9,825 nucleotides of DNA, from positions 1 through 9,825 of the forward strand of contig CAMPIC010000065.1 in NCBI GenBank assembly GCA_946886185.1. The letters are read 5' to 3'. The position numbers and the translations under genes are program-made. Position 1 is the first letter of the stretch; every line of letters starts with the position of its first letter. Shown here in pieces: positions 5,208 to 9,825 of the stretch. This DNA comes from an uncultured bacterium. Its GTDB lineage: Bacteria; Eisenbacteria; RBG-16-71-46; CAIMUX01. The notes under the pieces were generated by a model, which was not told the origin of the DNA, made no database searches, and saw nothing but the letters and a program-made list of their open reading frames with translations.

Positions 5208-7287
5208 GCACGACTCCTTCCCCCCCCGGTCCGATCTGCGGCCTCTGGACGAAGCTTGCGCCGACCGCGATCGGTTCGGGGCTCGTGGCCATCTCCTCCT
5301 CCTCGACCTTTCTCTCGGCGCGTCTCGGCTGCGTCCCGCCCGACGAACGGCCGCGCAGGCGCTGCAGCGGAAGCATCACCAGGATGCCGCCCAGCACCAT
5401 CACGATCCCGCCGATCCAGTACCAGCTCACGAGCGGGTTCCAGTAGAGCTTGAGCCCCACCGTCTCGGACTCGTCGTAGGAAGCGAGAATCAGATAGAGG
5501 TCGGAGCCCAATGTCGAACGGATCGAGACTTCGGATGCGAGCTGCTCTTGTTTCTCATGCCAGTCCTTGCGCGGGAGCAGCAGCGCCGCCGGCTTGCCGT
5601 TCTCAGTGAGGAGAACCTCCGCGGTGACCGACTCCACGTTCGGCCGGTGCGATACGCGCAGCCCCTGATAGGTGAGCTCGTAGTCTCGGAACTTCCACGT
5701 CTCGCCCCGCCGGAGTGTCGTTTCCGCTTGCTGATTGAAGGCCGCGCCCGCAAAGCCGATGAAGATGATGACCACGCCGAGATGGATGACGTAGCCGCCG
5801 TACCGGCGCTGCCCCTTGATGAAGAGCTGACCGAGCGCGCGGAACCAGCTTTCTCCGGAGCTCGAGCGGCGCGCCCGGATTCCGCGATGGAACTCGAGGG
5901 CGATCGTCCAGATCACGAACGCGCAGAACGAGAACGCGACCAGGGCATAGGCATGCGTGACCCCGAACACGAGGAGAATGGCCGCGGCCGCGATTCCCAG
6001 CCCCAGCGGCACGGTGAAGATCCTTCGCATCGCGCTCCAGCTCGCGCGCCGCCACGGAATGAGTGGACCGATCCCCATCATGAGCAGGAGCGCGAGCCCG
6101 ACCGGAATCATGATCTGGTTGAAGAAAGGCGGGCCCAGACTGATGCGCACTCCACTCGCCGCCTCGTTGATCATCGGAAAGATCGTGCCCCAGAGCACCG
6201 CGAACGCGCCGCCCAACAGGATCAGGTTGTTGAGCAGGAAGGCCGACTCGCGCGAGAAGAACGAGTCGAGATGATGCTCGCTCTTGAGCTGCTTGCGGCG
6301 CATCACCAGGAGCGCTGCGGAGACAGCCGCCGTGAGAGCGAGGAACCCGGCGAACCAATACCCGACCGGAGACTTCGCGAACGAGTGCACCGAGGAGATC
6401 ATCCCGCTGCGGGTGATGAAGGTGCCGAAGACGGTGAGGTTGAACGCCACCAGGATCAGCAGCATGTTCCAGATCCGGAGCATCTGCTTGCGCTCCTGGA
6501 TCATGGAGGAGTGGATGTACGCGGTCCCGACCAGCCACGGCATGAACGCGGCGTTCTCGACCGGGTCCCAAGCCCAGTAGCCTCCCCATCCCAGCTCCAG
6601 ATACGCCCACCATCCGCCCAGGATGTTGCCCGCTCCCAGGAAGAGCCAGGCGAAGAGCGTCCAGAAGCGCGCCTTCTTCATCCATTCGTTGCCGAGCTGT
6701 CCCGAGACGAGCGCTCCGATCGCCATCGCGAATGGGACGGTGAAGCCGATCAGACCGAGATAGAGACAGGGAGGATGGATCACCATCGCGGGATGCTGCA
6801 GAAGCGGATTGAGTCCCATCCCATCCGCCTGCAACATGGGACCCCGCCGATATGGGCTGCTCGCGAATGCGACGAGCGCGAGGAAGAACCCCAGCACCAC
6901 CAGGAGCGTGGCGTAGGTCGGCGCCATCAGCTTGAGGTCGTCCTTGCGATGGCGAATCGCGACTCCGGTGCTGTACATCGCGAGGAGCCAGCTCCAGAAA
7001 AGCAACGAGCCGGACTGGCCTCCCCAGAGCGAGCCGATCTTGTAGAAGAGCGGCATGGCCCGGTCGCTGTTTCCCCAAACGTACTCGAGGTTATAGTCCC
7101 CCACGATGACCGCGTAGACGATCCCGATGCAGGCCAGCGTGGTGAAGAATGCCGTCGCGACCACCGCGTGGCGGGTGGAGGTGAGGAGATCGGCGCGCCC
7201 GGTGCGATAGGCCAGGACCGCGAGGACCGCGCCCACGGCCGCGAGGACGAATGCCGCCAGAATCGAGTACTGGCCGAGATCGATCAT
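5200..7287 (-). CDS. ccmF: Heme lyase subunit CcmF
   Basis: Large polytopic inner-membrane protein of the System I cytochrome c synthase; with CcmH and CcmI it attaches heme from holo-CcmE to the CxxCH motif of apocytochromes. 695 residues, slightly longer than the usual ~640-660. The WWD heme-handling motif WGGYWAWDPVEN is at about 234-245. Four His fit the conserved CcmF ligands: H171 (VIHPP), H259 (AYIHSS), H301 (SSVHSF) and H502 (VIHLG), matching E. coli H173, H261, H303 and H491. A periplasmic beta-rich loop (about 515-615) follows, then the last TM at about 622-640. The remaining ~55 residues form a hydrophilic tail with a basic RRAERK and an acidic EEEE patch, beyond the usual C-terminus. 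The ATG has GGAG 7 nt upstream. The last 8 nt overlap ccmH. Confidence 0.97.
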   Translation of the reverse strand: MIDLGQYSILAAFVLAAVGAVLAVLAYRTGRADLLTSTRHAVVATAFFTTLACIGIVYAVIVGDYNLEYVWGNSDRAMPLFYKIGSLWGGQSGSLLFWSWLLAMYSTGVAIRHRKDDLKLMAPTYATLLVVLGFFLALVAFASSPYRRGPMLQADGMGLNPLLQHPAMVIHPPCLYLGLIGFTVPFAMAIGALVSGQLGNEWMKKARFWTLFAWLFLGAGNILGGWWAYLELGWGGYWAWDPVENAAFMPWLVGTAYIHSSMIQERKQMLRIWNMLLILVAFNLTVFGTFITRSGMISSVHSFAKSPVGYWFAGFLALTAAVSAALLVMRRKQLKSEHHLDSFFSRESAFLLNNLILLGGAFAVLWGTIFPMINEAASGVRISLGPPFFNQIMIPVGLALLLMMGIGPLIPWRRASWSAMRRIFTVPLGLGIAAAAILLVFGVTHAYALVAFSFCAFVIWTIALEFHRGIRARRSSSGESWFRALGQLFIKGQRRYGGYVIHLGVVIIFIGFAGAAFNQQAETTLRRGETWKFRDYELTYQGLRVSHRPNVESVTAEVLLTENGKPAALLLPRKDWHEKQEQLASEVSIRSTLGSDLYLILASYDESETVGLKLYWNPLVSWYWIGGIVMVLGGILVMLPLQRLRGRSSGGTQPRRAERKVEEEEMATSPEPIAVGASFVQRPQIGPGGEGVVHG
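5214..5220 (-). promoter_or_regulatory. Ribosome binding site of ccmH
   Basis: GAAGGAG ends 6 nt before the ATG at 5207, inside the 3' end of ccmF. It fixes the ccmH start and shows that the 8-nt overlap with ccmF is genuine. Confidence 0.75.
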
Positions 7288-7294
7288 CGAAAAT

Positions 7295-7298
7295 CTCC
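7295..7298 (-). promoter_or_regulatory. Ribosome binding site of ccmF
   Basis: GGAG sits 7 nt before the ATG at 7287, in the 144-nt ccmE/ccmF spacer. ccmF therefore appears to be translated independently of ccmE. Confidence 0.55.
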
Positions 7299-7403
7299 GG
7301 ACTCCGGGCGGTCGGATCGCTTCCGTTGGAGAGTCGCCCTCACCTGCCGAGTTCCACGTCGCTCGGAATGTCGCGATCGCCCTGCGCCGGTAGCGAACTC
7401 GCG

Positions 7404-7427
7404 CTGCATGGTTGTGCTGTCATGCAG
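7404..7427 (-). other. Small hairpin in the ccmE/ccmF spacer
   Basis: A perfect 7-bp inverted repeat (CTGCATG / CATGCAG) around a 10-nt loop begins 4 nt after the ccmE stop. No U-run follows on the minus strand, so it is not a standard intrinsic terminator. It could be a processing or mRNA-stability element, or chance. I see no convincing gene or promoter in the rest of the spacer (7288-7403). Confidence 0.35.
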
Positions 7428-7431
7428 AGTC

Positions 7432-7875
7432 TCACGCCGGCGCGGAAGCCGCTCCCCGCGCCTGTTCGTCCATCTCCGCTTCGTACTTGGAAGGACACTT
7501 GGCCATGAGGAAGTGGGCTTCGAAGCCTGCGGAGGTCATCGCGCCCTCGACGAGGACTTCCCCATCCTCCTCGAAGGTGTCGGGGACGATTCCCCGATAG
7601 GTCACGGGAATGGTGCTCGCTCCATCGGTGAGCTGGAACCGCAGCACCAGATCCTGATGGTCGATGCTTCCGGGTACCACGACCCCGCGCACGCGTAGAT
7701 CTGCCTGGCTGGCTCCGGCCGGTTTCGCGATCAGCTCGGACACGCCGATGTCGTAGACCATCGAATTGCGAACGCCGCGCACGACCAGGACCCCGACCGC
7801 GCTCAGCACGATCACGAACCCCACCAGGAATCGGATCCGTCCCCTGCGTGCGCCCGTGAGCTCCTGGCTGTTCAT
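7432..7875 (-). CDS. ccmE: Cytochrome c maturation protein CcmE, CxxxY-type heme chaperone
   Basis: Periplasmic heme chaperone of System I: receives heme from CcmC/CcmD, binds it covalently, and hands it to CcmF/CcmH. It has 147 residues, a normal length. A basic N-terminus (ARRGRIR) precedes one membrane anchor at about 15-33, then the OB-fold beta domain with the family block GIVPDTFEEDGEVLVEG (about 95-111). The heme-attachment site reads AKCPSKYE: Cys127 with Tyr131, the CxxxY variant, in place of the HxxxY of proteobacterial CcmE. This variant is known from archaea, Desulfovibrio and other bacteria. GGGAGG lies 4 nt before the ATG, which overlaps the PHP gene's stop (ATGA). A 7-bp hairpin follows the stop at once, and ccmF starts 144 nt further on, the only loose junction of the operon. 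Confidence 0.96.
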   Translation of the reverse strand: MNSQELTGARRGRIRFLVGFVIVLSAVGVLVVRGVRNSMVYDIGVSELIAKPAGASQADLRVRGVVVPGSIDHQDLVLRFQLTDGASTIPVTYRGIVPDTFEEDGEVLVEGAMTSAGFEAHFLMAKCPSKYEAEMDEQARGAASAPA

Positions 7876-8714
7876 GCGTCCTCCCGCAACCGTGTCTCGC
7901 GTCTCCGTTCCAGCATCTCAAGCAGAGATTGATCGAGATGCAACGTCCCGGGCATCATCTCACCCTCGCGATCGCCGTGGTAGTCGGTGCCTCCCGTACG
8001 TACCAGCCCTGACTCCTCGGCGAGACGCTCGAACTCCGCTACCTGCTCCGGCTCGTGGGACGGATGGTAGACCTCCAATCCATCCAGCCCGGCCGCCACC
8101 AGGCGATCGAAAATCGATGCGAGGCGGTAGGCGCCCGGATGCGCCAGCACCGAGATCGCGCCCCCCTCACGCAGGATTGCCAGGCATTCCTCGATCCCGG
8201 CCGTCTCCTTGGGTCGATAGGCGGGACCCTCGGCTCCAATATAGTATCGGAAGGCGTCCCCGTGGTGCCCTACCCACTGGTTTTCCACGAGCGCCTGGGC
8301 CACGTGCACCCGCCCCACCGACTCCGAGCAGGCCGCGCGCCGCAGCACTTCCGCCTCGGTCACCGGAATCCCGAGCTCGCCCAGCCGGGCGACCATCCCC
8401 TGGACCCGCACGCGTCTGGAGTCGCGGATCTTGCGGAGCATGGCGAGAAGGCGATCATCCCCCCGATCCACGTAATAGGCCAGGATGTGCAGATCCTGCC
8501 CCTCGTGCTCCACGCTCACTTCTACCCCGGGAATGATCCGGATGCCGCGATCGCGCACCGCTTCCTCGAGCGGCGCGATCCCGTCGACGGTGTCGTGATC
8601 GGTGAGCGCCGCCGTCGTCACCTTGGCCGCGGCGAGCAGCTCCGCGAGCTCCGCCGGAGTTCGCCGCCCGTCGGAGAACACCGTATGCAGATGCAGATCG
8701 AATCGCTCTCTCAT
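7872..8714 (-). CDS. PHP-domain metal-dependent phosphoesterase (RNase AM / YciV-like)
   Basis: A 280-residue PHP-family metallohydrolase, close to the ~290 residues of E. coli YciV (RNase AM). That family has 5'-3' exoribonuclease and 3',5'-nucleoside-bisphosphate phosphatase members; the substrate here is inferred. The metal-site motifs are all visible in order: DLHLHT (His8, His10) followed by SDG (Asp15), TDHD (His40, Asp41), PGVEVS (Glu65), LHIL (His75), LAHPG (His192) and TDYHG (Asp244, His246). The insert between the GVEVS and AHPG motifs is the usual helical domain of this family. No signal peptide, so cytoplasmic. The start at 8714 is chosen because it forms an ATGA overlap with the dnaE stop and puts DLHLHT at residue 6. 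The frame is open much further upstream, but that part lies over dnaE in another frame. The SD is weak, so translation is probably coupled to dnaE. Its own stop overlaps ccmE by 4 nt. Confidence 0.9.
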   Translation of the reverse strand: MRERFDLHLHTVFSDGRRTPAELAELLAAAKVTTAALTDHDTVDGIAPLEEAVRDRGIRIIPGVEVSVEHEGQDLHILAYYVDRGDDRLLAMLRKIRDSRRVRVQGMVARLGELGIPVTEAEVLRRAACSESVGRVHVAQALVENQWVGHHGDAFRYYIGAEGPAYRPKETAGIEECLAILREGGAISVLAHPGAYRLASIFDRLVAAGLDGLEVYHPSHEPEQVAEFERLAEESGLVRTGGTDYHGDREGEMMPGTLHLDQSLLEMLERRRETRLREDA

Positions 8715-9825
8715 CCGGCGGCCCGAGCCTGGAGCACCGGAGCGGGAGCGCGGGCTCCGCCGAAGAGCTCCGCGCTGCGCACTCCCGCGCTGTCTCCCGC
8801 GACGATGCGGATGCGATGCGGGTCGAGATCGGCCTCCAACCGCTCCAGCACCTCGGTCGTGAGCGAGATGCGCGTCGAGCGGCATCGCATCACGACTCCT
8901 CCGAGAGCTCGATGGTCGACATGGAGGTAGACGGCGCACGGTCCCGGTGCGCTCCGCAACGTGTCGTGCAACGCCGCAAGCCGTTCTTGGGCCCAGGCGC
9001 TTTCGATCGCCAGGTGCAGCGAATAGCGTCCACTCGCGAGCCGCTGAAGGAGCGGAAACGCCTCGCTCGCGACCAGTTTCGGCAGTTCTCCTCCGCGCGA
9101 GGATAGCCGGCCGTTCACCAGGAGCGGGTCGGCGCCTCCGAGCGCGCTCTTGACCGCTTCGAGCGGCTCCTGGAACAGGATGCACTCGATCGTGCCGGCG
9201 GAATCTTCCAGGGTCACGAACGCGAGCGGCCGTCCCTTGCGATCGACCGACTTCTTGCTTTGCGCCACCAGGCCCGCGATCTCGACGGTGGAGCCTTCGG
9301 CGAGCTCCGCGAGCGCGGCGATCTCCGATGCGCCCAGGTATCGGAGGATGGTGCGATACCGGTCCATCGGATGGCCGCTCACATAGAAGCCGAGCGCGCT
9401 CTTTTCCTTCGTGAGGAGCTCGGCGGGATCCCACTCGGGCGTCTCCTCCGCGGCAGGCTGAGGTGCGGGCGCAGCGGCGCCTCCGAAGAGCGACTGCTGG
9501 CCGAGCTCGCGCTCTCGCCGCCGCCGCGCGGCCCACTCCGTGATTCTGGCAAGCGCATCGAAGAGCCTGGCGCGGTGCCAGCCGAAGACGTCGAGCGCAC
9601 CGGAAAAGATCAGCGCCTCCAGGCACTTGCGATTGACCGCCGCTCCTTCGATCCGCTCCGCCAGATCGTACGGATCGCGGAAGGGGCCGCCCGCGTCGCG
9701 CGCTTCGCAGATCGCCGCCACCGCCGCGTGACCGACGCCTTTGACCGCGCCCAATCCGAATCGGATCGCTCCCGCCTCCACCGTGAAACCCTCCCGCGAC
9801 GCGTCGACGGCGGGAGGGAGGACCG
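8711..9825 (-). CDS. dnaE: DNA polymerase III subunit alpha, C-terminal part (partial)
   Basis: Catalytic subunit of the replicative DNA polymerase; only the last ~370 residues lie in the window, the N-terminal PHP, palm and fingers regions being beyond the right edge. The frame stays open to 9825 and reads VLPPAVDASREGFTV and then IRFGLGAVKGVG, the conserved DnaE stretch before the tandem helix-hairpin-helix. In the visible fragment there follow NRKCLEALIFSGALD (helix-hairpin-helix region), QQSLF (about residues 109-113, nt 9485-9499), which fits the QxxLF beta-clamp-binding motif, the block KSALGFYVSGHP, an OB fold (about 179-257) and a small C-terminal domain. There is no long tau-binding tail: the protein ends soon after an Ala/Pro-rich stretch. 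The stop overlaps the next start by 4 nt (ATGA). Not a pseudogene as far as visible. The family assignment is very secure; dnaE versus a dnaE2-like paralogue cannot be fully settled without the N-terminus, although the clamp motif favours dnaE. Confidence 0.95.
   Translation of the reverse strand, partial: VLPPAVDASREGFTVEAGAIRFGLGAVKGVGHAAVAAICEARDAGGPFRDPYDLAERIEGAAVNRKCLEALIFSGALDVFGWHRARLFDALARITEWAARRRRERELGQQSLFGGAAAPAPQPAAEETPEWDPAELLTKEKSALGFYVSGHPMDRYRTILRYLGASEIAALAELAEGSTVEIAGLVAQSKKSVDRKGRPLAFVTLEDSAGTIECILFQEPLEAVKSALGGADPLLVNGRLSSRGGELPKLVASEAFPLLQRLASGRYSLHLAIESAWAQERLAALHDTLRSAPGPCAVYLHVDHRALGGVVMRCRSTRISLTTEVLERLEADLDPHRIRIVAGDSAGVRSAELFGGARAPAPVLQARAAG

Larger units (their letters stand above)
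1263..9825 (-). other. Probable single operon dnaE-PHP-ccmE-ccmF-ccmH-ccmI-like-unknown-ccmABCD
   Basis: Eleven minus-strand genes follow each other with these junctions: dnaE/PHP 4-nt overlap, PHP/ccmE 4-nt overlap, ccmE/ccmF 144-nt gap, ccmF/ccmH 8-nt overlap, ccmH/CcmI-like 3-nt gap, CcmI-like/unknown 8-nt overlap, unknown/ccmA 4-nt, ccmA/ccmB 4-nt, ccmB/ccmC 1-nt (TGATG), ccmC/ccmD 4-nt. Such packing implies co-transcription and translational coupling. The upstream end is outside the window. The ccmE/ccmF gap is the only place inside where a further promoter or processing site could sit. Confidence 0.8.

Noticed and set aside
7340..7423. 27-codon minus-strand frame starting just after ccmE
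   Set aside because: No Shine-Dalgarno, no TM or motif, and the ATG lies within the hairpin; too short to support.
5095..7698. 867-codon open frame on the plus strand opposite ccmF/ccmH/ccmE
   Set aside because: Antisense shadow of G/C-rich third positions. The translation is full of Arg/Glu/His with no domains, while the minus strand encodes clear CcmF, CcmH and CcmE.
8715..9626. N-terminal extension of the PHP frame over dnaE
   Set aside because: Arg-rich shadow of dnaE; the PHP domain begins at 8714 with DLHLHT at residue 6.

Overview
The window reads as the chromosome of a high-GC Gram-negative-type bacterium (GC roughly mid-60s by eye, strong G/C at third codon positions, secreted proteins, a System I cytochrome c maturation machine). 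The lineage cannot be fixed from the sequence. The gene mix (CcmE of the CxxxY type, short CcmH, a CcmI reduced to its N-terminal part) suggests a non-proteobacterial phylum, perhaps of the Eisenbacteria/Gemmatimonadota kind, but that is only a guess.

Layout. Nearly everything lies on the minus strand, so transcription runs from high to low coordinates. At 9825-8711 is the C-terminal third of DNA polymerase III alpha (dnaE, cut by the window edge). It overlaps by 4 nt a stand-alone PHP-family phosphoesterase (8714-7872), which overlaps by 4 nt ccmE (7875-7432). After a 144-bp gap with a small hairpin come ccmF (7287-5200), ccmH (5207-4656), a short CcmI-like membrane protein (4652-4311), an unrecognised signal-peptide/beta-domain/one-TM protein (4318-3569), ccmA (3572-2853), ccmB (2856-2176), ccmC (2176-1409) and ccmD (1412-1263). 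All junctions except ccmE/ccmF overlap or lie within 3 nt, so this looks like one translationally coupled operon. Beyond ccmD are a small convergent plus-strand gene of unknown function (736-1119), a hairpin-rich convergent spacer (1120-1262), and a minus-strand secreted alpha/beta-hydrolase-fold protein that runs off the left edge (693-1).

How the genes work together. CcmC with CcmD loads heme onto CcmE. The CcmAB ATPase frees holo-CcmE. CcmF with CcmH and a CcmI-type partner ligates heme to apocytochrome c in the periplasm. No CcmG/thioredoxin, CcdA/DsbD or apocytochrome is encoded here. The PHP protein and DnaE have no known role in this pathway and are probably linked only by transcription.

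Most worth a second look: the unknown protein at 3569-4318, whose cytoplasmic C-terminal hairpin resembles the one in the neighbouring CcmI-like protein, suggesting a two-part CcmI replacement; the CxxxY CcmE beside a three-cysteine CcmH; the dnaE-PHP-ccm coupling; and a secreted alpha/beta hydrolase that appears to have Glu and Arg where the catalytic Ser and His should be. No mobile element, CRISPR array, tRNA or rRNA was seen.
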